A program made the position numbers and the translations under genes. The notes under the pieces were generated by a model. It was not told the DNA's origin, made no database searches, and saw only the letters and a list, made by a program, of their open reading frames with translations. A stretch of DNA of 45,349 nucleotides from Bacteroidota bacterium (GTDB lineage Bacteria; Bacteroidota; Bacteroidia; Cytophagales; Cyclobacteriaceae): positions 1 through 45,349 of the forward strand of contig JACZXH010000021.1 in assembly GCA_022571715.1 (NCBI GenBank). The letters run 5' to 3'. Below are positions 1-8,314 of the stretch, piece after piece (position 1 is the stretch's first letter; the number at the start of each line of letters is the position of its first letter).

Positions 1-1
1 C

Positions 2-313
2 CCCAATACCTATTATTTTCTGTTGATAGCCTTGGGTGCTTGTGTAGCAATGACCCTTAGGATGTACGCTGATCACAAAGGATGGGACTTGGAGGAGGTC
101 GAAGTACACCTCAAGCAATCACGTGTACACGCTAAAGACTGTGAAGATTGTGAATCACAAAATGGGTATGTTCACGTCATTGAAAAAAAATTAAAATTTA
201 TTGGTAATTTAACGGAAGAACAGACACAAAGACTATTAGAAATTTCCGATAAATGTCCGGTGAATAAAACCTTGACTAGTGAAATCAAAATCACAACAAA
301 AACATTAGACTAA
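2..313 (+). CDS. OsmC/Ohr-family protein, 5'-truncated by window edge
   Basis: The reading frame is open from base 2 and has no plausible start; the first TTG at 23 is internal. Residues before it read PNTYYFLL and align with PTPYDFLL of the intact paralogue on the opposite strand at 2728-3150. The rest matches that paralogue closely, including the ALGACV stretch around the first conserved cysteine and the CPVNKTL motif with the second cysteine. OsmC-family proteins use such a cysteine pair to reduce peroxides or handle reactive sulfur and electrophiles in the cytoplasm. Several lysines and a DCEDCES segment are shared by both copies. The gene is either cut only by the window edge or is part of the debris seen downstream, and the window cannot distinguish these. 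The family call is firm; the exact substrate is unknown. Confidence 0.85.
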   Translation, partial: PNTYYFLLIALGACVAMTLRMYADHKGWDLEEVEVHLKQSRVHAKDCEDCESQNGYVHVIEKKLKFIGNLTEEQTQRLLEISDKCPVNKTLTSEIKITTKTLD

Positions 314-470
314 TTTCACGAGCGCAGTATTACGATCCTCAAATATCAATATTACATTTACCTCCTGAGGAAACCCAATCATACTAAGCTTTTCTCCAAA
401 ACTTCAGCAATTAAATATTCTAGCACCTTGGGGAGGTCAGGAACACAGGTAGATTCAAAATTGGCTATTT
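305..470 (-). pseudogene. Unidentified protein-like relic, convergent with the OsmC fragment
   Basis: Read on the minus strand, this stretch gives two protein-like runs joined by one frameshift. The first is about FESTCVPDLPKVLEYLIAEV. After the shift it reads MIGFPQEVNVILIFEDRN and ends at a TAA at 305-307, overlapping the OsmC stop. I do not recognise the family. The run of ordinary-looking sequence across a single shift, inside a region full of other relics, is the only support. It could be chance. Confidence 0.25.
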
Positions 471-487
471 TTTATCCAATTAATTAG

Positions 488-753
488 CGTGGAGGCACTT
501 CATCCATCGGCGTGTTAGTTTGCCAACTGGCAAAACACCTTGGTTTATTTAAAGGTTATTTCAACTAACAGAAAACCTGAGAAAGAGGAATACCTAAAGG
601 CGATTGGTGCAAACGGTTATTATTGATAATGGAAATATCAAAGAGCAGGTGAAAAATCTGTTCCCAAATGGAGTAGATAAGGTCCTGGAACTTATTGGCA
701 CACGAACCATAAAAGATTCTTTTAAATGCATAAAGCCCGGAGGAATAGTCTAG
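488..753 (+). pseudogene. Relic of a zinc-type alcohol dehydrogenase / quinone reductase (MDR superfamily)
   Basis: Three frame-shifted pieces read in order as the Rossmann half of an MDR oxidoreductase. The first piece has RGGTSSIGVLVCQLAKHLGL, the nucleotide-binding loop and helix. The second has VISTNRKPEKEEYLKAIGAN. The third has IIDNGNIKEQVKNLF followed by GVDKVLELIGTRTIKDSF and CIKPGGIV, then a stop at 751-753. The N-terminal catalytic domain and the C-terminus are absent. These motifs and their order are typical of NADPH:quinone reductases. At least two frameshifts and both truncations make it non-functional. The rest of 754-860 shows nothing recognisable. Confidence 0.75.
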
Positions 754-860
754 GGTTTGTTTTTTCTCCTCATCACTCCTTTAGTGATAAGCTGAAATGC
801 TCATTTAATCGGCCTGCCATCATTGTGATAAATTACTAAACATTCTATTGATCGTGACGG

Positions 861-2231
861 TTAATCCAGTGGTTTGAGTTCTCCCAATGTAGTGGGAATC
901 AATTCGGAAACTGTTGGATGAATATGTACCGCTCGTTGGATGACAGTATAAGGTGCATCCGCATACATGATATCCAAAATAGAATGTATGATCTCATCCC
1001 CTTCAATTCCGAGGATAGTGGCGCCCAGGATTCTTTTACTCTCGGCATCGACCAATATTTTCATGAAACCATTAGTCTCACCTTTTTCTTTTGCACGTGC
1101 AATTCGCTTCATTGCCCTGATACCTATCAATGCTTTTTTACCTGATTTCCTGACTTCATTTTCCGTCATGCCCACTCTGCCAAGCGCCGGGTCTATGAAT
1201 AAACCATAACATGTAATTCTATCGGATACTTTGCGGAGATCGTTATCAAATAAATTTGCGGCAACAATCTCAAAGTCGTTGTACGTAGTATGGGTAAAAG
1301 CGCCCTTCCGGTTACAATCACCCAAAGCCCATATGCCCGGCACATTAGTATGCAATTGATCGTCAACTTCAATATATCCCCTTGTGTCAGTTTGAATTCC
1401 TGCTTTCTCCAGACCAAGATCATCTGTATTAGGTTGTCTTCCGGTAGCCAAAAGTAAATGACTCCCCTTTATCTGTTTGTCACCAACCTGACAATCAACA
1501 TTGATCATGATATTATCTCCATGTATTTTTCCGTTTAAACACTCCGCTTCCATCCGAAAATTAATTCCTTCATCTTCAAAAATTCGTCTGATTTCACTGG
1601 AGACATCCTCATCTTCCCTCGCAATCAATCTAGAGCCCATTTCAATAATAGTAACCTCGCTTCCAAATCTCCTGTACATCTGTCCAAACTCAAGACCAAT
1701 GTAACTTCCGCCAACAATCATTAAATGATCCGGCACATAGTCAACCTCCATCATGCTGCTGTTCGTGAGGTATTTTACATCCTGAAAGCCCTCTGGTATA
1801 TAAGCTCTTCCTCCAACGTTTATGAATATTTTGTCTGCTTTCAACAATTGATCGCCGACAATGATGGTATTTGAACTTTCAAACCTGGCGTGACCTTCAA
1901 ATACTGTAAGGTTTTTAGTGCTTTTTAACCAATTCTCAACACCCGTTGTTGATTGCTCCACGATCTTGTCTTTCCTTGCCTTTACACTTTTCATATCAAC
2001 CGAAACTTCACCGGTAATTTTTATTCCGAAGTCAGCGCTGCGATTAACCATATGGACCGCTCTGGCACTCGCAACCAGTGCCTTGGTGGGAGTACATCCA
2101 GTATTAACACAGGTTCCTCCAAAGCGATCTCTTTCAATAATAGCCGTATTTAAGCCTTCAGAGGCGCATCTTGCTGCTAGAGAAGGTCCGGCCTGACCCG
2201 ATCCTATAATTATGGCGTCAAAAATTTTCAT
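861..2231 (-). CDS. Class I pyridine nucleotide-disulfide oxidoreductase (mercuric reductase-like)
   Basis: This is a flavoprotein of 456 residues, full length for the dihydrolipoamide dehydrogenase / glutathione reductase / MerA superfamily. The N-terminal FAD site GSGQAGPSLAAR (about 11-22) is followed by the redox disulfide GGTCVNTGCTPTK (about 38-50). A second dinucleotide fold IVGGSYIGLEFG lies near 172-183. The FAD-binding ALGDCN lies near 302-307, and the C-terminal HPTVSELIPT carries the catalytic His-Glu pair. It lacks the N-terminal HMA domain and the C-terminal vicinal cysteine pair of true MerA, so mercury reduction is not supported. It is the last gene of the minus-strand detoxification island. 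The substrate is unknown; it may be a low-molecular-weight disulfide or quinone. Confidence 0.9.
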   Translation of the reverse strand: MKIFDAIIIGSGQAGPSLAARCASEGLNTAIIERDRFGGTCVNTGCTPTKALVASARAVHMVNRSADFGIKITGEVSVDMKSVKARKDKIVEQSTTGVENWLKSTKNLTVFEGHARFESSNTIIVGDQLLKADKIFINVGGRAYIPEGFQDVKYLTNSSMMEVDYVPDHLMIVGGSYIGLEFGQMYRRFGSEVTIIEMGSRLIAREDEDVSSEIRRIFEDEGINFRMEAECLNGKIHGDNIMINVDCQVGDKQIKGSHLLLATGRQPNTDDLGLEKAGIQTDTRGYIEVDDQLHTNVPGIWALGDCNRKGAFTHTTYNDFEIVAANLFDNDLRKVSDRITCYGLFIDPALGRVGMTENEVRKSGKKALIGIRAMKRIARAKEKGETNGFMKILVDAESKRILGATILGIEGDEIIHSILDIMYADAPYTVIQRAVHIHPTVSELIPTTLGELKPLD

Positions 2232-2444
2232 TATGTTTATTTTTATGAATGATAATAACGATTAATGCGTATGTCTAATACCTATTTCAATTAAATAATA
2301 ATTAACAGCGTAGGCAGCGATGAATCCTTCTTTCATCACCATGAAGTGGCACTAAATGCTAGTTTTGCCCGAGATTGTTTTTCTTCATGATTATGTGAAT
2401 GGATATAATTTTCCATTTTCGCTGTATTATACTCTAATATCAGA

Positions 2445-2665
2445 TTATTTTATGATTGTTTTTTCCAAAGCCCCTTTAAGCTGGCTTTCCAATTCTATAA
2501 TTCTGTTTTTTAGTTTATCAAATTCCAGTTTAAGTTCCTCCATTGTAAATCTCTGTTGGATATGTGGACAATTAACATCCCAGGCCTCAACATTGAATAT
2601 TATTGCTCAAGGATTGGCTTTGCGATCCCCTGATATTCCTCAAATTCCACCGGGCCGCGTAACTA
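2445..2665 (-). pseudogene. Decayed paralogue of the PNPOx-like gene at 5299-5907
   Basis: On the minus strand the last piece reads AIIFNVEAWDVNCPHIQQRF and then MEELKLEFDKLKNRIIELES up to a TAA at 2445-2447. The intact protein at 5299-5907 has AMIITLKAWDVNCPQHITPR followed by a similar coiled-coil tail. Upstream, in another frame, EFEEYQGIAKPILEQ corresponds to the DDYKAINER region of the intact gene. The N-terminal flavin-binding part is missing. Between this relic and the gene ending at 2231, a 24-residue minus-strand mini-ORF at 2262-2336 (MKEGFIAAYAVNYYLIEIGI...) looks protein-like but is unidentified; nothing else is visible in 2232-2727. Confidence 0.75.
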
Positions 2666-2727
2666 TAACAATCTTACCTCATAATATCTTTCTTTCGATT
2701 TCTAACTCCTCATTTTAGATATGTTGC

Positions 2728-3150
2728 CTATTCTATTATACTCGTAATTATTTTAATTTCATTACTCAATGTTTTATTCACGGGGCACTTATCAGAAATT
2801 TCAAGAAGTCTTAGTTTCTGATCTTCTGTCAATTCTCCAAAGAATTTTAAGTTTTTTTCAATGATGTGAACATACCCATCTTCTGATTCACAATCCTCGC
2901 AGTCTTTTGCATATATCCGTGATTGTTCGAGGTGCACATGGACCTCTTCCAAATCCCATCCCTTCCGATCAGCATACATCCGTAGTGTCATGGTCACACA
3001 GGCGCCCAGGGCAGCCAGCAGGAAATCATATGGTGTGGGTCCAAGATCCAGTCCAAAAGGTACCGGCTCGTCCGCAATTATTTGATGATTTCCAGCCTCA
3101 ATGACTGTTTTATATTTGTCTCTGCCAATTTTTGCTATTACTTGTGTCAT
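2728..3150 (-). CDS. OsmC/Ohr-family protein
   Basis: This is a complete OsmC-fold protein of 140 residues, the usual family length. The N-terminal beta region (QVIAKIGRDKYKT) precedes DLGPTPYDFLLAALGACVTM with the first conserved cysteine on the central helix. The second cysteine is in KCPVNKTL near the C-terminus. Such pairs form the peroxidatic or resolving centre in Ohr/OsmC proteins. A DCEDCES segment adds two further cysteines and is shared with the fragment at the left window edge, which lies in inverted orientation and is very similar along its length. It is probably co-transcribed with the MOSC-reductase gene upstream (68-base gap). A role in organic peroxide or reactive-sulfur defence is inferred from the family and neighbours. 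Confidence 0.9.
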   Translation of the reverse strand: MTQVIAKIGRDKYKTVIEAGNHQIIADEPVPFGLDLGPTPYDFLLAALGACVTMTLRMYADRKGWDLEEVHVHLEQSRIYAKDCEDCESEDGYVHIIEKNLKFFGELTEDQKLRLLEISDKCPVNKTLSNEIKIITSIIE

Positions 3151-3218
3151 TTTAAATAATATTTAAGCATTATAATCTTGTTTTTGCATCATATTGTTGA
3201 GAAGTGACCAACAGAAAA

Positions 3219-4961
3219 TTAGATTTCAACTACTATATCAGTTTTTGGTTTAGAACAGCAAATCAGCACCATTCCTGGTGACGGTGTTTCCAAGGGTTCT
3301 GGGGAATAATCTACTTCTCCTTCTTTGAGGTCGCAAACACAGGTGTGGCATATTCCAGATCGGCAGCTAAAGTCAGGATTTAATCCCTGGGCTTCCGCCA
3401 GATCGAGGATGCTTCCGAAAGAAGGATTCCACTGAGTGGTGATCCCGGATTTTGAAAATACAACTTCCACCTCATTGCAACATTCGGTAACCTCAGCCAG
3501 ACGTTTAGCCTGAGTCACTTTACTAAGGTCTCCCAACTCTGAGGCCGGACCAAAAAACTCATAGTGAATTGAGGTTTCTTTCACTCCCCATTGAGTAAGA
3601 CCGGAAAACATGGATTTCATGAAGGGAGTTGGGCCGCAAACATAAAAATCACTTTTCACGTCTGGTTTTAAACGTTGAAGCAATTCTATTGTAATATGAC
3701 CCTCTTCATCATAGTCCTTGCCTATTGTGTCATTGGGACCAGGTCTGCTATATGCAATAAAGGACTTCAAGTTATTGTGTAATCCGGTCATTTGCTGAAC
3801 GTGAATTCCCAAAGCGTGCTCTTTCCCATTTCGCGTACCATGAATAAACCATACTTCCTGGCTGAACCCAATTTCAGCCAATGCATTAAGCATTGAAATC
3901 ATAGGGGTAACACCAACGCCGGCACTCAATAGCACAATCGGTTTCTCCATGTCCTTTAGATAGAATTTACCTCTTGGGTTGGTAGAAAGAATTTTGGTGC
4001 CCACTTCTACCTGGTCATGAAAGTAGTTTGACGAAACCCCGGGATAAGCATTTGGTACTTTCGTGGGTGCCGATTCTCTTTTGATAGTTAACCGATAGTA
4101 ATCCTTATCTGGTGAATCAGATAAAGTGTAGGTCCTTAAAAATGATTTGTATTGACCTGGAATATCTAGTTTGATGGGTAGAAATTGACCCGGTAAGAAA
4201 GTTGGTAATGGTTCTTGGTCATCATTAGAGAAATAAAATGACGTAATTGTTTCACTTTCCGGTTCTTTTCTCGTCACAATTAATGTTCTGTAAGTTTCCT
4301 TAGTTAGAGCATTAATTTTCTCTTTGGACAATCGATCTTCGAAAGTTAATCTCCAACCAGGAGATAAGGGTCTGATCTTGAGAGCTTCCCTAAAGCCATT
4401 ATAATTTTCTTTATCGAAGTACATTAGATCGTTGACTTCACTGATAGTCAAACCTTGCAGATCTACCTTGACCGTATGGATTTCATCACCCGCACACACC
4501 TCTCCTTCTTCTAGTACCCTAAAATAAAATCCCAGTCTTCCACTTTTTAATATGCGACTGTAAAAGCTTTCCTCTTTCATTTTGATGGCCAGCTTGTAAC
4601 AGGGCACGCGTGGTTGACTGACTTCAAATAAAGTAGTACCAATTCTGAATTGATCACCTATATGGATTTCATTGTCCAGCATTCCTTCTACAGTGAAATT
4701 TTCCCCAAACTGACCCATTGTAAAATCATTTCGCCCGAGCTCTTTTTCCCAATTTCTGTAATTAGCATGAGAGTAGACATAAACGGCTCTCATCTCGCCA
4801 CCATGCCCAATTAAGTCGGCTTGTCCGTCACCGTCAATATTTAGTGTCCGAACCTTGACTGTTCCTTGTACAGGCTCCTTAAAAATGCCAGTAGTAACGA
4901 CCTTCCCCTTGTATTCAATCTCTTTCGGCAGAGAAACATTGACTGATAGCAGTTTTGACAT
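3219..4961 (-). CDS. MOSC domain - ferredoxin reductase - 2Fe-2S ferredoxin fusion protein
   Basis: The protein has about 580 residues in three parts. The N-terminal MOSC domain (about 1-165) has the beta-rich GDGQADLIGHGGEMRAVY region and the QPRVPCYKL segment, whose cysteine matches the conserved MOSC cysteine. The middle is a flavin reductase of the ferredoxin-NADP+ type, with FLRTYTLSDSP for flavin and LLSAGVGVTPMISMLNAL for NAD(P)H. The C-terminus is a plant-type ferredoxin with CRSGICHTCVC plus a late ICCS. This order is known from YiiM/YcbX-like and hydroxylaminopurine-resistance proteins with fused reductases. I place the start at 4961 (MSKLLSVNV), which fits the family; an in-frame ATG 33 bases upstream adds MPAIIHKQNID. 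It sits in the detoxification island. It probably reduces N-hydroxylated or other oxidised substrates, by inference. Confidence 0.88.
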   Translation of the reverse strand: MSKLLSVNVSLPKEIEYKGKVVTTGIFKEPVQGTVKVRTLNIDGDGQADLIGHGGEMRAVYVYSHANYRNWEKELGRNDFTMGQFGENFTVEGMLDNEIHIGDQFRIGTTLFEVSQPRVPCYKLAIKMKEESFYSRILKSGRLGFYFRVLEEGEVCAGDEIHTVKVDLQGLTISEVNDLMYFDKENYNGFREALKIRPLSPGWRLTFEDRLSKEKINALTKETYRTLIVTRKEPESETITSFYFSNDDQEPLPTFLPGQFLPIKLDIPGQYKSFLRTYTLSDSPDKDYYRLTIKRESAPTKVPNAYPGVSSNYFHDQVEVGTKILSTNPRGKFYLKDMEKPIVLLSAGVGVTPMISMLNALAEIGFSQEVWFIHGTRNGKEHALGIHVQQMTGLHNNLKSFIAYSRPGPNDTIGKDYDEEGHITIELLQRLKPDVKSDFYVCGPTPFMKSMFSGLTQWGVKETSIHYEFFGPASELGDLSKVTQAKRLAEVTECCNEVEVVFSKSGITTQWNPSFGSILDLAEAQGLNPDFSCRSGICHTCVCDLKEGEVDYSPEPLETPSPGMVLICCSKPKTDIVVEI

Positions 4962-4995
4962 ATCGATATTTTGCTTATGGATAATTGCAGGCAAT

Positions 4996-5118
4996 CTAGC
5001 CTGTTTTCGAGTTACTCGGATATTTAAGAATCAGAGACATAAAAAAAGTATTAATAAGCCCCCCTGCAGCTCCAGCCCTGCCGATTCTCCCAAATCCATT
5101 TATACCTATTTTCTTCAT
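4996..5118 (-). pseudogene. N-terminal relic of glyceraldehyde-3-phosphate dehydrogenase
   Basis: A 40-codon minus-strand ORF starts with MKKIGINGFGRIGRAG. This is the highly conserved NAD-binding start of GAPDH (consensus KIGINGFGRIGR). After about 16 residues the similarity ends and the frame runs through unrelated sequence to a TAG at 4996-4998, just upstream of the MOSC-reductase gene. The rest of the gap gene is absent. It looks like a deletion or rearrangement scar in which the 5' end of a gap gene was joined to the present neighbour. The remaining intergenic bases 5119-5298 are AT-rich with only a short ACGAT/ATCGT inverted repeat. Confidence 0.7.
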
Positions 5119-5298
5119 TTTATAATTGTTTTTGGGTTAAAATTATTTTTCTGATGTCATTTCAGGTGGTTAATTTCACTATTTCTAGATGACTGATCTT
5201 TCATCAAGGTAAGATTAATTCAAACACATGTCAATAATTCCAGATAACGATTATCGTAATTCTTCAGTAATCAAAATGTATAAAACATTATTCACTTT

Positions 5299-5907
5299 TT
5301 AGGTTCCAGGTTCGCAGCTTTCCAACTTAACTTCCAGTTCCTTAATGCGATCTTTTAAATCACCTATTTGAGGTTCGAGTTCTTCCAATGTATATCGTGG
5401 TGTTATATGCTGCGGGCAATTTACATCCCAGGCTTTTAATGTGATGATCATGGCCCTTTCGTTAATGGCCTTGTAGTCATCGTCTTTTAGCTGTTCCATG
5501 AGTTTATCATCTTTCTGAATAATCCGCGCCTCACCCCATATTTTTATTCTTGATCTTGTGGGATAGTCCATCAGGAATAAGCTAACCTTTTTGCTGTCTT
5601 GTAAATTACCGGCGCTTATGAATTGCCTGTTACCTGAATAATCTGCAAAACCTAATGTATGATCATCGAGCACCTTTAAGAAGCCTTTTGGACCCCCACG
5701 ATGCTGTATATAAGGTTGGCCATCTTTGTTGACAGTAGCCAGATAAAAGGAATCCCGATTGGCAACAAATGATCGTAATCGATCCGTAATCGTATTCTGC
5801 CAATCTCTTGACTCTGCTACTTTTTGGTAGGAAAACCTGGATCCTTCCTTTTCCTGGTAGTCCTTTACGGTAGGACTAAATGCGATATCACTTATGTATT
5901 CTGACAT
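5299..5907 (-). CDS. Pyridoxamine 5'-phosphate oxidase-family flavoprotein with coiled-coil tail
   Basis: The protein has 202 residues with a split-barrel flavin-binding core of the PNPOx-like type. Visible core elements are DSFYLATVNKDGQPYIQHRG, LGFADYSGNRQFISAGNL and VSLFLMDYPTRSRIKIWGEA. The conserved AWDVNCPQHITPRY follows, and then a charged C-terminal helix (LEELEPQIGDLKDRIKELEV), probably a coiled coil. This subgroup is commonly annotated as pyridoxamine 5'-phosphate oxidase family protein; its members bind FMN or F420 and their substrates are mostly unknown. A decayed second copy lies at 2445-2665. It sits in the minus-strand detoxification island after a terminator-like hairpin. The true PdxH function is unlikely because key PdxH C-terminal motifs are not seen. 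Confidence 0.85.
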   Translation of the reverse strand: MSEYISDIAFSPTVKDYQEKEGSRFSYQKVAESRDWQNTITDRLRSFVANRDSFYLATVNKDGQPYIQHRGGPKGFLKVLDDHTLGFADYSGNRQFISAGNLQDSKKVSLFLMDYPTRSRIKIWGEARIIQKDDKLMEQLKDDDYKAINERAMIITLKAWDVNCPQHITPRYTLEELEPQIGDLKDRIKELEVKLESCEPGT

Positions 5908-5922
5908 AATGCAATGGTTTAA

Positions 5923-5949
5923 CCCCGATCTCCTAAAAGAAAATCGGGG
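5923..5949 (-). terminator. Hairpin terminator between alpha/beta hydrolase and PNPOx-like genes
   Basis: CCCCGAT at 5923-5929 pairs perfectly with ATCGGGG at 5943-5949 across a 13-base loop. It lies directly after the stop of the alpha/beta hydrolase gene on the minus strand, with short T/A-rich flanks on both sides. It may end or attenuate transcription coming down the island. Confidence 0.6.
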
Positions 5950-5956
5950 TATTTTG

Positions 5957-6910
5957 TTATTGAATGTTATTAGTTCTTAGGAAATTGTCTATGTATTTCG
6001 CTATAGATTCCCCATCTTCTTCCAGTGCGAAGTGACCAGTATCCAGAAGATGAAATTCGAGGTTATTTAAGTCCTTTTTGTAAGGATATGCACCATCGGC
6101 GGGGAAGATGTAATCATTCTTGCCCCATACAATTAATGTGGGTGGCTGATACTTTCTGAAATACTGTTGCCAGCTTGGATAGAGAGGTACATTGGTACGA
6201 TAGTCGTAGAACATCGCCAGCTGAATTTCATTATTTCCCTCTCTTGTCAAATGTTGTAAATCAAGGTTCCAATTATCAGGACTAATTGTTTCCACATTTC
6301 TAACACCATGTGTGTATTGCCACTTTAGTCCATCAGGAGAATGAAAGCCCTCCAAGGCTATCCCATTTTCTACTGTATAATCATTCCAGTATTTCTTTAT
6401 TGGGATCCAGAAATCCTTCAATCCCTCTTCATACGCATTTCCATTTTGTATGATAAGCGCCTCAACTCGCTCAGGATATTTTGCGGCTATTCGAAATCCA
6501 ATAGGAGCGCCATAGTCCATTAAGTAAATAGTGTACTTCTCTACTTCAAGCTTTTCCAGAAAGCCTTCAATGATTACTGCCATGTTATCAAATGTATAAT
6601 CAAATTCTTCCATTGGAGGTTGCTCGCTGTTTCCATATCCTGGATAATCAGGAGCCAATAAATGATAGCTGTCAGATAAATCGACCATTAGGTTCCTAAA
6701 CATATGAGAAGAAGTAGGGTATCCATGCAGTAGCAATATTGTAGGTGCTTTTTTATTCCCAGCTTCCCGATAGAAAATTTCTACTCCGTTCACTTCAACT
6801 GTTTTATTTAACACTTGACTCTCCTGAGCCATTGCTGTCGTATTAATTAAGCCGATCATAACCATTATGATCATCGCAATTTTCTGGGTATTAATTTGAT
6901 GTAATTTCAT
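5957..6910 (-). CDS. Exported alpha/beta hydrolase (epoxide hydrolase / haloalkane dehalogenase-like)
   Basis: The protein has 317 residues with an N-terminal signal peptide (MKLHQINTQKIAMIIMVMIG...AMAQ), so it is probably periplasmic. The oxyanion motif HGYPTSSHMF (about 82-91) is followed by DYPGYGNSEQP. The nucleophile elbow reads LMDYGAPIG with aspartate as nucleophile, as in epoxide hydrolases and haloalkane dehalogenases. The acid lies in WGKNDYIFP and the histidine in DTGHFALEED. The aspartate nucleophile excludes an ordinary serine esterase. It lies 39 bases after the DUF1348 gene and belongs to the sigma-54-linked island. The substrate cannot be told from sequence. Confidence 0.9.
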   Translation of the reverse strand: MKLHQINTQKIAMIIMVMIGLINTTAMAQESQVLNKTVEVNGVEIFYREAGNKKAPTILLLHGYPTSSHMFRNLMVDLSDSYHLLAPDYPGYGNSEQPPMEEFDYTFDNMAVIIEGFLEKLEVEKYTIYLMDYGAPIGFRIAAKYPERVEALIIQNGNAYEEGLKDFWIPIKKYWNDYTVENGIALEGFHSPDGLKWQYTHGVRNVETISPDNWNLDLQHLTREGNNEIQLAMFYDYRTNVPLYPSWQQYFRKYQPPTLIVWGKNDYIFPADGAYPYKKDLNNLEFHLLDTGHFALEEDGESIAKYIDNFLRTNNIQ

Positions 6911-6949
6911 GATTTTGTTTTCGGTTTGGTTAATGTAATTGTTGATATT

Positions 6950-7366
6950 TTAGATCTTGTATTTTCTTTGACTTTCAAGTATGGGCACATCATTGGCACT
7001 CATATCTCGAATTTTCATTAGTCCGTCAGTATCAAATTCCCAATGTTCGTTTCCATGGGTTCTGTACCACTGACCGGTATCAGCATTTCTCCATTCATAT
7101 TCAAATCGAACAGAGATCCTGTTGTCGGTGTAAGCCCATAGCTCCTTCATAAGCCTGTAGTCCAATTCCTTCTTCCACTTCCGGGTAAGGAAATCTTTAA
7201 TTGCTTCCCTTCCAGTAAAGAATTCGTCTCTGTTTCTCCATTGCGTGTCAATAGTGTATGCCAATGACACTCGCTCAGGGTCTTTCGAGTTCCATCCATC
7301 TTCAGCCGCCTGAACTTTTGCTTTTGCTGTTTCCAGGGTAAATGGGGGTTTAATTTGTTGCTTCAT
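6950..7366 (-). CDS. DUF1348 / nuclear transport factor 2-like (SnoaL-fold) protein
   Basis: The protein has 138 residues and matches the DUF1348 family of the NTF2/SnoaL cone fold along its whole length. Typical pieces are [77 protein letters not shown] and [10 protein letters not shown]. There is no signal peptide, so it is cytoplasmic. DUF1348 proteins are often found beside AhpD-like and hydrolase genes in stress clusters, but their chemistry is not established. It lies between the exported isochorismatase-fold hydrolase (separated by a terminator-like hairpin) and the alpha/beta hydrolase. Confidence 0.9.
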   Translation of the reverse strand: MKQQIKPPFTLETAKAKVQAAEDGWNSKDPERVSLAYTIDTQWRNRDEFFTGREAIKDFLTRKWKKELDYRLMKELWAYTDNRISVRFEYEWRNADTGQWYRTHGNEHWEFDTDGLMKIRDMSANDVPILESQRKYKI

Positions 7367-7429
7367 TTTCAGTTTTTTTTAATGTTTTATATTGTTTATT
7401 ATTCAGCTTAATTAAGTTAGGCACTTAAT

Positions 7430-7456
7430 ATCTGCCCGAAACTAAGCCGGGCAGAT
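7430..7456 (-). terminator. Hairpin after the isochorismatase-fold hydrolase gene
   Basis: ATCTGCCCG at 7430-7438 pairs perfectly with CGGGCAGAT at 7448-7456 over a 9-base loop. It lies 15 bases beyond the stop of the minus-strand gene at 7472, between it and the DUF1348 gene. Confidence 0.65.
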
Positions 7457-7471
7457 AAGTTGTCTTTATTC

Positions 7472-8212
7472 TCAGTTGGCATTTGAGAATACTTCCTTTA
7501 ACTCTGCTGTTTTGTACACATGGCTGGCTATAAACCTAAAGTTAGTTTGTGCTGCCAGGTTGCCATCTAAACCTGGTATGATGGCTGAAGCTGTTGCATC
7601 GCCTACGACGGCCACTTCAAAACCAAGTTCGAGTAATTCTCTTAAATGAGATTCTACACAGAGGTTACCTGACATACCTGCAAGAATGACTTTATCGATC
7701 TTTTGCTTTCGTAGCTGCAGGTTCAAGTCGTTTTGTTCCGGGCCATATACTTTATGGGGCCCAACAACGGTCACATAATCTTGTTCGATGTACTTCTTGT
7801 ATTGCTCCAAGAAATCAGCACCGGATCCTTCAAAGCCTTCTTTATTAAGCTGATCCCCTCGATCAAACATACCCATGTTATGCATTGCAACTTCCAATGC
7901 TCCTTCAAACTTCCATGTATGGTCGTGCTTGTAGTAATAATGAGGAGAAATAAAAACATGTATGCCGTTTTCTTTTGCCAGTTGAAATAAAGTCTCCAGA
8001 TTCTGAACTGTACCATTTTTAGTTACACTTTCGCCTACTAAGCCCCAAGCAACTCCATCAGGGCTTAAGAAATCGTTCTGCGGATCCGTAATTACAATAG
8101 CCGTAGTTTTATCAATAACAAAACCAGGATCTGGTAGCTGTGCATTTGATTTGATTGATATGGCGATAATCCCTATCACCATGGTCATTACTTTTAAATA
8201 ATTTGTTTTCAT
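7472..8212 (-). CDS. Exported isochorismatase-family cysteine hydrolase
   Basis: The protein has 246 residues with a signal peptide (MKTNYLKVMTMVIGIIAISI...SNAQ). The isochorismatase-like fold shows the catalytic triad of cysteine amidohydrolases: aspartate in VITDPQNDFL, lysine in VGPHKVYGPEQ, and cysteine in GMSGNLCVESHLRELLE. A non-proline cis-peptide environment precedes the cysteine as usual. Such enzymes hydrolyse amides or nitrilase-type substrates; the exact one is unknown. Export is unusual for the family but recurs in Bacteroidota homologues found in such clusters. It sits in the island downstream of the AhpD-like gene. Confidence 0.88.
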   Translation of the reverse strand: MKTNYLKVMTMVIGIIAISIKSNAQLPDPGFVIDKTTAIVITDPQNDFLSPDGVAWGLVGESVTKNGTVQNLETLFQLAKENGIHVFISPHYYYKHDHTWKFEGALEVAMHNMGMFDRGDQLNKEGFEGSGADFLEQYKKYIEQDYVTVVGPHKVYGPEQNDLNLQLRKQKIDKVILAGMSGNLCVESHLRELLELGFEVAVVGDATASAIIPGLDGNLAAQTNFRFIASHVYKTAELKEVFSNAN

Positions 8213-8314
8213 CGTTTTAGAATTTAGTTTTTAGTCTAAGCAGGCATTCCGATAATCATTTTGTATAACGGGATGACTGTTTTTTTAAATTTGTTTAATA
8301 TTTAATTGGTTTTA

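Noticed and set aside
861-2231. Calling this gene merA because a mer transporter lies in the window
   Set aside because: It lacks the N-terminal HMA domain and the C-terminal vicinal cysteines of MerA, and it is 19 kb from the transporter, inside a different gene cluster.
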